Shown piece by piece: positions 1 through 8,515 of a DNA stretch of 64,000 bases (within the stretch, counting starts at the first letter, position 1; the number at the start of each line of letters is the position of its first letter). The translations under genes and the position numbers were made by a program. The notes beneath the pieces were generated by a model, which was not told the DNA's origin, ran no database searches, and saw only the letters and a program-made list of their open reading frames with translations. The stretch is taken from the NCBI RefSeq assembly GCF_900110275.1, contig NZ_FODC01000003.1, positions 1 through 64,000 on the forward strand, written 5' to 3'. Source of the stretch: Duganella sp. CF517. Lineage in GTDB: Bacteria > Pseudomonadota > Gammaproteobacteria > Burkholderiales > Burkholderiaceae_D.

Positions 1-265
1 GGTCGCGGCTGGCGGCCGTCATCAACTCCAGCAGCACCGGCTGGCCGATCAGCGACTTGAGCGAAATGGCGGCGTCGGTCGAGAGCGCGGCGATCTTGAA
101 GCTGAAGCCGGTGGCTATGCCTTCCTCGCCCCGCACGCACTCGGCCAGCAGCACGTCGGCGCCGAGGGGCGTGGTGAGTTTGAGTATCCGAGTGCTTTGC
201 GAGAAACCGGCGAGCAGTGCAGATGGAGAGGACGAGCTGTTTTGCGACGAAACCGGTTCTGTCAT
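1..265 (-). CDS. vgrG: Type VI secretion VgrG spike protein, N-terminal part (runs off window)
   Basis: An open frame read on the minus strand from an ATG at 263-265 to the window edge gives 88 residues. After a Ser-rich start it reads STRILKLTTPLGADVLLAE, then ECVRGEEGI and LKSLIGQPVLLELMTAA, which is the typical opening of the gp27-like barrel of VgrG proteins in Burkholderiales. VgrG trimers form the tip of the T6SS tube and carry effectors. A GGAG lies about 8-11 bases before the ATG, and a strong sigma-70 promoter lies about 70 bases upstream. The C-terminal part is outside the window, so any fused effector cannot be seen. It is a different VgrG from the one at 16457-19198, whose N-terminus does not match. 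Confidence 0.85.
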   Translation of the reverse strand, partial: MTEPVSSQNSSSSPSALLAGFSQSTRILKLTTPLGADVLLAECVRGEEGIATGFSFKIAALSTDAAISLKSLIGQPVLLELMTAASRD

Positions 266-320
266 GTTACTTCTACTCCAGATATGCCGCGCTGGTACCT
301 CCAACGCCGGGCTAGATATA

Positions 321-373
321 ATCCATGCAAGATTACACCCTAGAAAGTACTGTTTGACAAGAGCGATTCGATT
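321..373. repeat. 53-bp direct repeat, copy 1 (promoter-bearing)
   Basis: Aligns without gaps to 1208-1260 with 43 of 53 identical bases. It lies about 56 bases upstream of the vgrG start. Each copy contains the same minus-strand promoter, so the duplicated unit looks like a promoter cassette rather than a random repeat. Confidence 0.8.
332..360 (-). promoter_or_regulatory. Sigma-70 promoter for vgrG
   Basis: Read on the minus strand: -35 TTGTCA (355-360), exactly 17 bases, -10 TGTAAT (332-337). Each hexamer matches consensus at 5 of 6 positions. The predicted start near 325 gives a leader of about 60 bases. Confidence 0.7.
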
Positions 374-394
374 GACGGAGGTGAATAGCGAGCC

Positions 395-1135
395 TTAGCG
401 AGAAGACTGCGTTCTCTTTTTTCGATGGCGGAAAGGCGCGGACTTGAGCGTCGTGCCATTCTCTCTCTCCCAAAGCCGCACGCGGTACGCTTGAAAGAAC
501 AAATGGCTCGCATGCTGGAGCATTACGCCGGCAATAACTGTCCCAGGCAGTGCCCAGGTCATCACTGCGAACACCGAATAGAGCCCGGCGACATACAACC
601 CGGCCACTGCGAACGTGTACATTGTTTTCGAAATGACGGAATGCCAACGATGAGGAATGCCAATCGCCCTGACATTTCTGTGGGTATCCATGGAGCGAGC
701 GACCTTCTCCCAGTCGACGGATGAGTTATCTATATCTAGATGATTGGTAAATACTCCAAAACCATAGCGGCTCCACAATGCTTTCTCGCTACGCAGGGAG
801 ACGTGAATATTTTTCAAGAAAAATAGGATCACAAAACACGCGAACAGCAGTTTCGTATAGCCTCCCAAGTCCTGGAAGAACATCAATGGCAAAAAAAGGC
901 AGAGGGCGGCCCATGCCATCGTAACGTAAAACACGCCCTGTAAAAGCAGCCGTGGAACTAGCCGGTTACCGGCTTTTATTGAAAGTAAGCCCTGCACGTA
1001 CAGGACCGCGGCGCTAACGCTGAGCGCGCCATACAAGAAAAGCACTGCAGCATCCGGATGAATCAGCTCATGAATGATCCACCAGCCAAGCGCAGATCCC
1101 AACAGCATAAAGAAGAGTGAAAACGCAGTTAACAA
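395..1135 (-). CDS. Uncharacterised membrane protein beside vgrG
   Basis: 246 aa, not recognised. Several hydrophobic segments are visible: two in the first 50 residues, two around residues 65-105, and a pair around 170-210. Between them is a charged loop with DNSSVDWEKVARSMDTHRN, and the C-terminal tail is basic. The start is a TTG at 1135, because the frame is closed by a stop just upstream; an ATG at 1108 is the alternative and neither has a strong ribosome site. The gene lies directly upstream of vgrG on the same strand and has its own copy of the same promoter, so co-regulation with the T6SS is likely. An immunity or membrane-associated accessory role is only a guess from position. The coding DNA is visibly AT-richer than the operon at 1500-6320. 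Confidence 0.65.
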   Translation of the reverse strand: MLTAFSLFFMLLGSALGWWIIHELIHPDAAVLFLYGALSVSAAVLYVQGLLSIKAGNRLVPRLLLQGVFYVTMAWAALCLFLPLMFFQDLGGYTKLLFACFVILFFLKNIHVSLRSEKALWSRYGFGVFTNHLDIDNSSVDWEKVARSMDTHRNVRAIGIPHRWHSVISKTMYTFAVAGLYVAGLYSVFAVMTWALPGTVIAGVMLQHASHLFFQAYRVRLWERENGTTLKSAPFRHRKKRTQSSR

Positions 1136-1207
1136 TACTTGTCTTCTTTATGAGTGAGATACGTTTCGCGAGGATGGTTGCCGCTGCGCTTATCGACCGT
1201 GGGTGCA

Positions 1208-1260
1208 ATCCAGACAACATTACAACTCAGAAATTACTATTTGACAAGCGCGATTTGATT
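1208..1260. repeat. 53-bp direct repeat, copy 2 (promoter-bearing)
   Basis: Partner of 321-373 (43/53 identical, ungapped). It lies about 73 bases upstream of the 246-aa membrane protein gene. Confidence 0.8.
1219..1247 (-). promoter_or_regulatory. Sigma-70 promoter for the 246-aa membrane protein
   Basis: Minus strand: -35 TTGTCA (1242-1247), 17-base spacer, -10 TGTAAT (1219-1224). Both hexamers and the spacing are the same as in the promoter at 332-360, although the spacer bases differ. Confidence 0.7.
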
Positions 1261-1499
1261 AAGTCGCGGCAACAAGTCCCGCAGGTACCCCGGGCGTCCG
1301 ATCTCCTCCCCCGGCAGAAGTGCTTTGCCCTAACATTTCTTTCGTGTTTTCATGTACGATACCGGATTCGTCAAAGCATACGTGACGAAAAAATGGTAGT
1401 GATTACCGCCCGCCGCAAGGCGAGCGCGGAAGGTTGTTAATTTAGGGCAAGAGGATCATTGCACGTGCTTCCTTCATGTCCCGATCTCTTGGAGACGGA
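1261..1499. other. Intergenic region between divergent units, no gene seen
   Basis: No convincing coding frame. It must hold the leader and promoter of the plus-strand envelope operon, but I see no clear -35/-10 pair. GGAG at 1491-1494 is the ribosome site that supports the ATG at 1500. Confidence 0.4.
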
Positions 1500-2669
1500 A
1501 TGGGAGCTTCGCGCCCACCTTTACAGCGGGCAGCCGGCCTGATCATGTTGGCATGTGTCCTGGCCGTGACCACCGCGGTGGCGGCCGAAGCGTGGCGCTG
1601 GTCGCGTGCCGCCCCGCCCGGCGGCCAGCCGGCCGGCGCCCAGACCTCGGCCGCGCCGGCCGACCCCACCCTGACCGAACTGTCCCGCGCCATCATTCCG
1701 ATGCCCAAGGGCGTGCCGTCCGCGCACGCCAGCGCGCTGGCCAGCCTGCCCGGCGGCGACCTGATCTCCTTCTGGTGGGCCGGCAGCCGCGAGAGCGGTC
1801 CGGACGTGAAGGTTTACGCCTCGCGCTGGTCCAACGGCAAGTGGAGCGATAACTGGGTCGTGGCCAGCCGCGAGTCGCTCGGGGCCGTGCTCGGCCACGG
1901 TGTGCGCCGCATCGGCAACCCGGTCGCCTGGACCGCCACCGACGGCACCGTCCACCTGTACGTCGTTTCCACCGGCCTGGGCGGCTGGGCCGCCTCGCGC
2001 ATCGTGCAGATGGAATCGCGCGACCAGGGCGCCCATTTCACCGTGCGCCGGGTGCTGCCGATGTCCCCGGTCTTCAATACCAGCGTGCTGGTGCGTTCGG
2101 CGCCGATCGGCCTGGCCGACGGCGGCTGGTGGCTGCCGGCCTACTTCGAAATCGGCAACAAATACCCGATGCTGATGGCGTTCGACGCCAACGGCACGCC
2201 GCAGCGGCTGACGCGCATCGGCGCCCGCACGCAATCGCTGCAGCCGACGCTGGTGCCGGTGTCGGCCAGCGAGGTGCGCGCCTGGATGCGCGACGCCGGC
2301 GGCGAGCGGCGCGTGCAGCAGGCGTTCAGCCGCGACGGCGGCAACAGCTGGGAAGACATGGACGCCACCCCGATGACCAACCATGGCACCGCGCTGGCGG
2401 TGCTGCGCCTGACCAGCGGCAGCTTCCTGATGCTGCGCAACGCGGCCACCGACCACAACATGGCGCGCAGCACCTTGTCGCTGTCGGTCTCGACCGACGC
2501 GCACGCGTGGCGCCCGCTGACCGACATCGTCAGCGGCAAGCCCGGCGACGAGTTTTCGTATCCGGCGATGTACCAGGTGGGCGACGAGCTCCACATCACC
2601 TACACGTACCAGCGCCGCGCGATCGCGCACCACCGCCTGAAAATCCATCCGGGGAAGGACCCGTTATGA
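1500..2669 (+). CDS. Sialidase-like (BNR/six-bladed propeller) exported protein
   Basis: 389 aa. After a short basic stretch there is a hydrophobic segment (LIMLACVLAVTTAVAA) that should act as a signal peptide or anchor. The rest resembles the sialidase/BNR superfamily: PKGVPSAHASALASLPGGDL, then repeated propeller-type strands with Asp-box-like SRDGGNSWEDMD. Such proteins bind or cleave glycans outside the cytoplasmic membrane, but substrate and activity cannot be read from the sequence. The start is set at 1500, where GGAG lies 5 bases upstream; the in-frame ATG at 1476 has no ribosome site. The stop overlaps the next start (ATGA at 2666-2669), so translation of the two is coupled. It is first in a four-gene operon ending in a phosphoglycerol-transferase-like enzyme. 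Confidence 0.75.
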   Translation: MGASRPPLQRAAGLIMLACVLAVTTAVAAEAWRWSRAAPPGGQPAGAQTSAAPADPTLTELSRAIIPMPKGVPSAHASALASLPGGDLISFWWAGSRESGPDVKVYASRWSNGKWSDNWVVASRESLGAVLGHGVRRIGNPVAWTATDGTVHLYVVSTGLGGWAASRIVQMESRDQGAHFTVRRVLPMSPVFNTSVLVRSAPIGLADGGWWLPAYFEIGNKYPMLMAFDANGTPQRLTRIGARTQSLQPTLVPVSASEVRAWMRDAGGERRVQQAFSRDGGNSWEDMDATPMTNHGTALAVLRLTSGSFLMLRNAATDHNMARSTLSLSVSTDAHAWRPLTDIVSGKPGDEFSYPAMYQVGDELHITYTYQRRAIAHHRLKIHPGKDPL

Positions 2670-3451
2670 GCTTGCCTGATCTCGCCTTGCAGATCGTCTA
2701 CGGGCGCCTGGCCTGGGCGCTGGTCGCCGCCGCCATGCTGCTGGCGATCCTGCCGGTGCTCAAGCCGGCGCTGTTGTCGACCTGGATGTCCAGGCTGTCC
2801 CCCAAACCGTCGCCGGTCGTCTTCGCGCTGCGCCCGCGCCGCTCGATGGTCAACGCCGCCTTCGTTCCCGGCGTGGTCATCGCCATGCTGGTGGTGATGG
2901 CCTTGCCGGACGCGGCGTCGCCGGCCTACTGGCTGACGTTGGTGTTCCAATACCCGAGCGCGCTGCTGGTCGGCTTCAGCGTGGTGTCGCTGCACGCACG
3001 CTGGCAGGGCCGGCCGGTCCGGCTGGTCATGCCGGCGGCCCTGGCGCTGCCGCTGGTCGTCGCCGGGCTGGTGTTGTATCTTGACGCCTTCGGCGTGCTG
3101 GCGCTGGGTCTATATTCCAGCGGCTTCGGCGCGGTCGCCGCACCGCTGGCCGCTTGCGCGATGGCCATCGCCTGCGCCGTGGCCATCGCGCGCGGCCAGG
3201 CCGGCTCCGGCGCCGCCGCGCTGCTGGTGGCCGTGTTGCTGTTTTCCGTGCTGCGCCTGCCTTCGGGCAATCTGTGGGACGCGCTGCTCGACCCGCTGCT
3301 GTGGTCGTGGGCGCTGGGCTCGACGGTGGTGGTCATGGTGCGCCAGCGCGCCGCCCGCCGCGCCGAGTTGGTGGCGCCGCTGGCCGAGCCCGACGCGTCG
3401 CCCATCCCGGAGCCGGTGCTTGCGCACGCGGCCGGTAACAAACAAATTTAA
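2666..3451 (+). CDS. Polytopic membrane protein of the envelope operon
   Basis: 261 aa, not recognised. It has about seven hydrophobic segments (residues ~15-32, 72-90, 95-112, 122-142, 145-175, 180-200, 215-235) and an Arg-rich, Pro-rich C-terminal tail. It begins inside the stop codon of the sialidase-like gene (4-base overlap). The gene for a second membrane protein follows after 18 bases. Likely partner of the sialidase-like protein and the LtaS-like transferase in making or modifying a surface polymer; this is inferred only from operon structure. Confidence 0.7.
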   Translation: MSLPDLALQIVYGRLAWALVAAAMLLAILPVLKPALLSTWMSRLSPKPSPVVFALRPRRSMVNAAFVPGVVIAMLVVMALPDAASPAYWLTLVFQYPSALLVGFSVVSLHARWQGRPVRLVMPAALALPLVVAGLVLYLDAFGVLALGLYSSGFGAVAAPLAACAMAIACAVAIARGQAGSGAAALLVAVLLFSVLRLPSGNLWDALLDPLLWSWALGSTVVVMVRQRAARRAELVAPLAEPDASPIPEPVLAHAAGNKQI

Positions 3452-3469
3452 TCAGCAATGGAGTAGTGC

Positions 3470-4312
3470 ATGGTAAAGAACAAGTGGTATGTTCATCCGG
3501 TCGTCGCGGTCGGGGTCCTCGTCAACGTCTTCGTGATGCTGCTGGCGATCTTGTGGAAGGGCGACCAGACGGCGATCTGGCGCCTGTTGGTCGAGGACGG
3601 CATCGTCGAATGGATGCAGTTCCTGTGCTTCACCGTCACCGCCGGCATGCTCGGCTTCCTCGCCGTCGAACAATGGCAGCGCACGCCGAAGATCAACCTG
3701 CAACTGCTCGCCTTCGCCGGCCTGACGGCGCTGGTGGCGCTGGCGGCGCTGGAGGAAATCAGCTGGTTCCAGCGCATCCTGCACATCGCCTCGCCGGAGT
3801 ACTTCCTGTCGCATAACCGCCAGTCCGAGACCAATCTGCACAACCTCGCCGTCGGCGGCGCCAGCCTGCACAAGGCGGTGCTGCTGAAGGTGATCGCCAT
3901 CGTCGGCCTGACCCACAACATCATCTTGCCGCTGCTGGCGCGCAAGCGTCCGGCCGTGCGCGCGTTCGTCGAGCGCTTCGGCCTGTACCTGCCGCCGCTG
4001 TCGGTGTCGGTGATCTACGTCGCGCTGGTGGCCGTGTCGCACCTGGTCATCGACCATCCGCGCAAGGGCGAGCTGGGCGAGATGTTCGGCGCCGTCCATT
4101 ACATGACCACCGTGTTCGCCGCCTACTACATCGGCGTCGGCTACGGCAAGCCGCCGGTGTTCGAACAGCCGGCCGACAGCCGCCGCGTGTCGACGCTGTT
4201 CGCGATGGTGGTAGTGTTCCTGCTGTTCACCGCCTGGCTGATGAGCGCCGGCGCGGGCGCGCCGCAGTACATGGCCTCGCATCCGATCGCCGCCGGCGCC
4301 AGCGCCGACTGA
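3470..4312 (+). CDS. Polytopic membrane protein with EEISW motif
   Basis: 280 aa with about eight hydrophobic segments. A conserved-looking acidic motif, LEEISWFQRIL, sits around residues 92-102 at the end of a membrane segment. Similar EEISWGQR motifs occur in uncharacterised bacterial membrane proteins, so the glutamates may be functional. GGAG lies just before the ATG, and the gene is 18 bases downstream of the preceding one. His residues occur in loops (HNRQSETNLHNL, HLVIDHPRKGE). No enzymatic family can be named with confidence. Confidence 0.7.
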   Translation: MVKNKWYVHPVVAVGVLVNVFVMLLAILWKGDQTAIWRLLVEDGIVEWMQFLCFTVTAGMLGFLAVEQWQRTPKINLQLLAFAGLTALVALAALEEISWFQRILHIASPEYFLSHNRQSETNLHNLAVGGASLHKAVLLKVIAIVGLTHNIILPLLARKRPAVRAFVERFGLYLPPLSVSVIYVALVAVSHLVIDHPRKGELGEMFGAVHYMTTVFAAYYIGVGYGKPPVFEQPADSRRVSTLFAMVVVFLLFTAWLMSAGAGAPQYMASHPIAAGASAD

Positions 4313-4331
4313 CCCGTCGACAGGGGATTCC

Positions 4332-6320
4332 ATGACACCACGTTCGAATAGCCTGCTGAACCGCTGCGCGGCGAGACTGGAAAGGCTGACCGCCTGGGCC
4401 GGCCCGTTTTCCACCACGCTGCAATTGCTGTTGCTCGGGCTGCTCATCCTGTCGCTGTCGCGCGCCGGCCTGGTCGCCTGGCAGTGGAGCAGGGTGGGGC
4501 CCACCGGCATTCCGCTGCGGATCTTCGTCCAGGGTGTGCGCGCCGACCTGATCTTGCTGGGATATTTCCTGGCGATCCCGCTGGTGCTGGCGCCGCTGCT
4601 GGCGCACCAGCGCACGCAGCGCCTGTGGCGCCTGTTGTCGGTCGGCTGGGCGACGTTCGCGTTGATCTTCATCGTTTTCATGGAAGTGTCCACGCCGCAG
4701 TTCATCATGCAGTTCGACGTGCGTCCGAACCGCCTGTTCATCGAATACCTGTCCTATCCGCACGAGGTCATCGCCACCTTGTGGAACGGCTTCCGCATCG
4801 CGCTGGTGCTGGGCGTGATTGCCACCATCCTGCTGGGCGTGGGCCTGTACCGGCTGCTCAAGGCTTCCTCGGCCCACATGACCAGCTGGCGTCCGCTCAA
4901 GTTGCTGCTGGTGTGGCCGCTGTTGGTGGCGCTGGTGTTCGTGCAAGTCCGCTCGACCACCGCGCACCGTCCGGCCAATCCGGCGCTGTTCGCGCTAACC
5001 GGCGATTCGATGGTCAACTCGCTCATCATCAACTCCGCATGGTCGGTGTTCGACGCGCTCAACTCGATGAGCAAAGAAGCCAACTCGTCCGAGATCTACG
5101 GCAAATACCCGCGCGAGAAAGTTTTCCAGGTCGTCAAGAGCGCGCCGTGGCTCAAGGATGCGCAGTTCACGTCCGCCGAGTTGCCGACCTTGCACAAGCA
5201 GGTCGCGGCCGCGCAGCGCGAGCGTCCGCTCAACCTGGTCATCGTGCTCGAGGAAAGCCTGGGCGCGACCTTTGTCGAATCGCTCGGCGGCGTGCCGGTC
5301 ACCCCCGAGCTGGAAAAGTTGAAGAAGGAAGGCTGGTGGTTCGAGCAGCTGTACGCCACCGGCACCCGTTCGGTGCGCGGCATCGAGGCGGTCGTCGCCG
5401 GCTACGGCCCGACGCCGGCGCGCAGCGTGGTCAAGCTGTCGCTGGCGCAGCAGAACTTCTACACCTTGGCGCTGGGCCTGGGCCAGAAGGGTTACCACAC
5501 CGAGTTCGTCTACGGCGGCGAGGCGCACTTCGACAATATGCGCGGTTTCTTCACCGGTAACGGCTTCCAGAAGGTGGTCGACCGCCGCGACATGAAGCCG
5601 GTGTTCGAAGGCAGTTGGGGCGCCTCCGACGAGGACTTGTTCGACAAATCGCTGGAGCGGCTCAAGACCCTGCACGCGGCCAACAAGCCGTTCTTCAGCC
5701 TGATCTTCACGTCGTCCAATCACGAGCCGTTCCAGTTCCCGGACGGCCGCATCACGCTGCACGACGCCGAGAAGCAGACCGTGAACAACGCCGTCAAGTA
5801 CGCCGACTACGCGCTGGGCCGCTTCATCGCCCAGGCCAAAAAGGAAGCTTACTGGAAGGATACCGTGTTCCTGATCGTCGCCGACCACGACAACCGGGTC
5901 TACGGCGACAGCCTGGTGCCGATCAATAAATTCCATATCCCGGGGCTGATCATGGGCGCCGACATCCAGCCCAAGGTCATCAAGACCATCGCCAGCCAGA
6001 TCGATCTGGCGCCGACGATGCTGTCGCTGATGGGCGTGTCGAGCGAGCACCCGATGATCGGCCGCGACTTCGCGCGCGACAGCGAAACCCCGGGCCGGGC
6101 GTTGATCCAGTTCGACAATTACTTCGCGTGGCTGGAGGGCTCGTCGGCCACCATCCTGCGGCCGGGCCAGGAGCCGTTGCTGGGCAAGTACGACGCCGCC
6201 ACCAAGACGCTGACCACGAGTTCAACGCCAGCCGATCCGCAACTGGTGGACAAAGCCATGTCGCACGTGGTGCTGCCTTCGATCCTGTACCGCGAGCAGC
6301 GCTACAAATTGCCGAAGTAA
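4332..6320 (+). CDS. LtaS/OpgB-like phosphoglycerol (or phosphoethanolamine) transferase
   Basis: 662 aa. The N-terminal ~210 residues hold five membrane segments; the rest is an alkaline-phosphatase/sulfatase-fold domain facing the periplasm. Recognisable features are NLVIVLEESLGA (metal-binding Glu near residue 308), ATGTRSVRGIEA with the likely nucleophile Thr345 (or Thr343), and VADHDNRVYG (Asp/His near 517-519). Family members transfer phosphoglycerol or phosphoethanolamine from phospholipid to polymers such as lipoteichoic acid, osmoregulated glucans or polysaccharide. AGGGGA precedes the ATG, and the gene ends the four-gene operon. The acceptor is unknown; the sialidase-like and membrane partners suggest a surface glycan. 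Confidence 0.85.
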   Translation: MTPRSNSLLNRCAARLERLTAWAGPFSTTLQLLLLGLLILSLSRAGLVAWQWSRVGPTGIPLRIFVQGVRADLILLGYFLAIPLVLAPLLAHQRTQRLWRLLSVGWATFALIFIVFMEVSTPQFIMQFDVRPNRLFIEYLSYPHEVIATLWNGFRIALVLGVIATILLGVGLYRLLKASSAHMTSWRPLKLLLVWPLLVALVFVQVRSTTAHRPANPALFALTGDSMVNSLIINSAWSVFDALNSMSKEANSSEIYGKYPREKVFQVVKSAPWLKDAQFTSAELPTLHKQVAAAQRERPLNLVIVLEESLGATFVESLGGVPVTPELEKLKKEGWWFEQLYATGTRSVRGIEAVVAGYGPTPARSVVKLSLAQQNFYTLALGLGQKGYHTEFVYGGEAHFDNMRGFFTGNGFQKVVDRRDMKPVFEGSWGASDEDLFDKSLERLKTLHAANKPFFSLIFTSSNHEPFQFPDGRITLHDAEKQTVNNAVKYADYALGRFIAQAKKEAYWKDTVFLIVADHDNRVYGDSLVPINKFHIPGLIMGADIQPKVIKTIASQIDLAPTMLSLMGVSSEHPMIGRDFARDSETPGRALIQFDNYFAWLEGSSATILRPGQEPLLGKYDAATKTLTTSSTPADPQLVDKAMSHVVLPSILYREQRYKLPK

Positions 6321-6400
6321 ATGTCATGGATGTTTTCTTTTAGATAATGATATATTATATAAAAGTATCCGAAAGTTAACCATTCTGACGAGGCATCGCA

Positions 6401-6952
6401 ATGAAAAAAACACTAGGGCTGGTCGTGCTGGCCGCCACGCTCGTTTCCGCCTCCGCCTCCGCCCACGCGGAAACGTTCGACTTTTCTTACACGTTCGCCG
6501 ACAGCAGGGTCATCACCGGGAGGCTTGACGGCACGGCCAACGGCAACCTTGTCACCGATCTGTCGAACATCTATGTCAAAGTCAACGGCGTCGATTTCGC
6601 GGGCAGCGGTTCGCTGCTCTCGGCCCGCTACGACGGGACAGGTTGGCGTGACGATGCGGTGGTCTCTTTCACCGGCCTGGAAAATAATTTCCTTTTCACG
6701 GATGGCCTTTTTCCCGGTTCCTACAATGTCAACTACTTCACCCAACGTAGCGGGCCCGGTCTCGATTTCAGCTGGGTGGAATCGACACGCGGCTTCAAGA
6801 GTAGCGAGATATATACCGTCACCACCGGCGGCACCTTGGCCCGCTGGACGCTGACTGCCGTCACCACCGTTCCCGAGCCCGAGACGTATGCGATGCTGTT
6901 GGCAGGTTTGGGTCTGCTCGGCGCGGTTGCGCGTCGGCGCAAGCACGCTTGA
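6401..6952 (+). CDS. PEP-CTERM sorted exported protein
   Basis: 183 aa. It has an N-terminal signal peptide (MKKTLGLVVLAATLVSASASA, cleaved near AHA-ET) and a C-terminal VPEPETYAMLLAGLGLLG helix followed by ARRRKHA, the standard PEP-CTERM tripartite signal recognised by exosortase. The mature middle is a beta-rich, Gly/Asn/Ser-rich domain of unknown function. Proteins of this class are exported and processed in organisms that make an exosortase-linked exopolysaccharide; no exosortase gene is in the window. GAGG about 8 bases before the ATG supports the start. The upstream 80 bases (6321-6400) are AT-rich and should carry its own promoter. Confidence 0.9.
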   Translation: MKKTLGLVVLAATLVSASASAHAETFDFSYTFADSRVITGRLDGTANGNLVTDLSNIYVKVNGVDFAGSGSLLSARYDGTGWRDDAVVSFTGLENNFLFTDGLFPGSYNVNYFTQRSGPGLDFSWVESTRGFKSSEIYTVTTGGTLARWTLTAVTTVPEPETYAMLLAGLGLLGAVARRRKHA

Positions 6953-6960
6953 TTGCCGAG

Positions 6961-7179
6961 TCAACGCGCTAGACGGATTTTTCTCGGCGCCGCCCGGGCA
7001 AATCCGATGGTGGCCGCGCCGAACAGCGCCGCCACCATCGGATCGCGCCGGACCACCACGGTGCTCGGACGCACCGGGTAGTTGGTGTCGTCAATCAACC
7101 GGTGGATACGGTTGCCCTCGCGGCTGACGGTCATGCTCAGCGCGGGGCCCTCATAGGTGTCTTGAGTTGTGTGTTCCAT
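6961..7179 (-). CDS. Small uncharacterised protein at end of the DUF2249/NnrS-like operon
   Basis: 72 aa, not recognised. The start at 7179 has an excellent AGGAG five bases upstream and lies inside the 3' end of the NnrS-like gene (29-base overlap). Visible parts are MTVSREGNRIHRLIDDTNYP and a hydrophobic stretch MVAALFGAATIGFA near residues 48-61, possibly a short membrane or amphipathic helix, followed by a basic tail. The overlap and ribosome site argue that it is translated as the third gene of the FNR-controlled minus-strand operon. Confidence 0.55.
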   Translation of the reverse strand: MEHTTQDTYEGPALSMTVSREGNRIHRLIDDTNYPVRPSTVVVRRDPMVAALFGAATIGFARAAPRKIRLAR

Positions 7180-8515
7180 GTCGCTCCTCTTGTTTCAATC
7201 CACGCGGTCGGCGTGGTGCAAATGCGCTGGTGCGGCGTGCCAGCGTGGCGGCCCAGCGCAGGTTAAGCCACAGCCCGATGCACGCGACGCACAATAGTCC
7301 TGCGGCCCACGGCGTCAGCCGGGGCTCGTAACACGCGGCCAGCAGCAGCGGCAATGCCGCCGTATGCGTCGCCCATTGCAGGTTCGCCAGCCGCTCCGGA
7401 ATGATCTTGCCCACCGCCGGCAGCTTGCCGCCCCGTGCCGCTGTCGCGTCCTGCGCGTGATGCCAGGCTAAAAATGGCACGATCTTGTACAGCATCCCGT
7501 TGATGGCCGACAGCGCGAAGCCGGCGATCAGCAGCACGCCCAGCGCCAAAGGCGTGGCGTTCGATACTTCCGCGTGCGACCACAGCCACAGCACCAGCGC
7601 CGTCACCAAGCTGGCCATCGCCATGCGCCAGTACAGCGTGGTCGGATCGGCCTGGGGACGTTTGCGGCGCGCCAGCAGGTGCAGCGCGACGCCCGCGAAC
7701 AGCGCAAAGCCGGCGGCCAGCAACACCAGGCAGGTCTGGTGAAACACCAGCCCGGTGCCTGACAGTCCGCTCGACAGCGACGCCGCCACCAGCAGCAGGA
7801 ACAGCCACATCGTGTAGCTTCCGGTCAAGAACGAGGGGTAGGGCTCGGTCAGCATGAACATCGGCACCACCTGGAAGGCGAGCACGATCACCAGTAGCCC
7901 CACCCAGCCGAGCAGCCCCCACATCGCGTGCAGGTCGGTCAGGCGTATCAGTGGCAGCTGGGCCGCTGCCGGCCAGGCGAAGGCGCCGGCCAGCATGCCT
8001 CCCAGGGCGGCGGTCAGCACCAGCGCCGTCAGCGCCAGCCGGATGCCGGCCACCACCGCGCCGGAACCGTTGGCGTGCGGACGCCACATGGCGACCGTGC
8101 AGGCGCCCAGGAACAGCAGCAATGACGCCAGCAGCGCCGCCATCGCCATCGCGAACAGCGTTGGCAACCCGGACCAGAAGGCGAGCGCCAGCAGCAGCGT
8201 GCCGGCGTTCAAACCGAGGTGCACCGCCGCGCCGACGCGGCCCACGTGCGGGACGGCGATGCCGGCGACGACTGGCAGCATTTGCAGCAGCGCGCCGATC
8301 ATTGTCATGCTCAGGCAGCCGAGCACCAGCAAATGCGTCAGCGCCAACGTCCGCGGCGACCAGCGCGTCAGCAGCGCGGCCTCGCCCTGCCATGTCAGCA
8401 GGCCCGCCGCCAGCGCGGCGAACAGCGGCGCGGTGAGGAAGTAGCGCAGCGGCAGCGACAATGTGGGGTTGTTATCGGAGGAGAGCGCGCGGCGCGGCGC
8501 GGCGGCAAGCTTCAT
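7151..8515 (-). CDS. NnrS/haem-copper-oxidase-I-like 12-TM membrane protein
   Basis: 454 aa with about twelve membrane helices. Histidines lie inside or at the ends of helices: LTHLLVLGCLSMTMIGALLQ, LTDLHAMWGLLGWVGLLV, LVFHQTCLVLL and FLAWHH, as expected of a haem-binding membrane protein related to NnrS or cytochrome oxidase subunit I. Such proteins often accompany denitrification or anaerobic respiration genes and help cells cope with NO. The start (8515) overlaps the stop of the DUF2249 gene (8512) as ATGA, and a perfect FNR box lies upstream, so anaerobic induction is likely. No truncation seen. The exact family and ligand are inference. Confidence 0.7.
   Translation of the reverse strand: MKLAAAPRRALSSDNNPTLSLPLRYFLTAPLFAALAAGLLTWQGEAALLTRWSPRTLALTHLLVLGCLSMTMIGALLQMLPVVAGIAVPHVGRVGAAVHLGLNAGTLLLALAFWSGLPTLFAMAMAALLASLLLFLGACTVAMWRPHANGSGAVVAGIRLALTALVLTAALGGMLAGAFAWPAAAQLPLIRLTDLHAMWGLLGWVGLLVIVLAFQVVPMFMLTEPYPSFLTGSYTMWLFLLLVAASLSSGLSGTGLVFHQTCLVLLAAGFALFAGVALHLLARRKRPQADPTTLYWRMAMASLVTALVLWLWSHAEVSNATPLALGVLLIAGFALSAINGMLYKIVPFLAWHHAQDATAARGGKLPAVGKIIPERLANLQWATHTAALPLLLAACYEPRLTPWAAGLLCVACIGLWLNLRWAATLARRTSAFAPRRPRGLKQEERHGTHNSRHL

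Noticed and set aside
1117..1440. 107-aa plus-strand frame in the left intergenic region
   Set aside because: Overlaps the promoter repeat and the start of the membrane gene, has no recognisable domain and no ribosome site.
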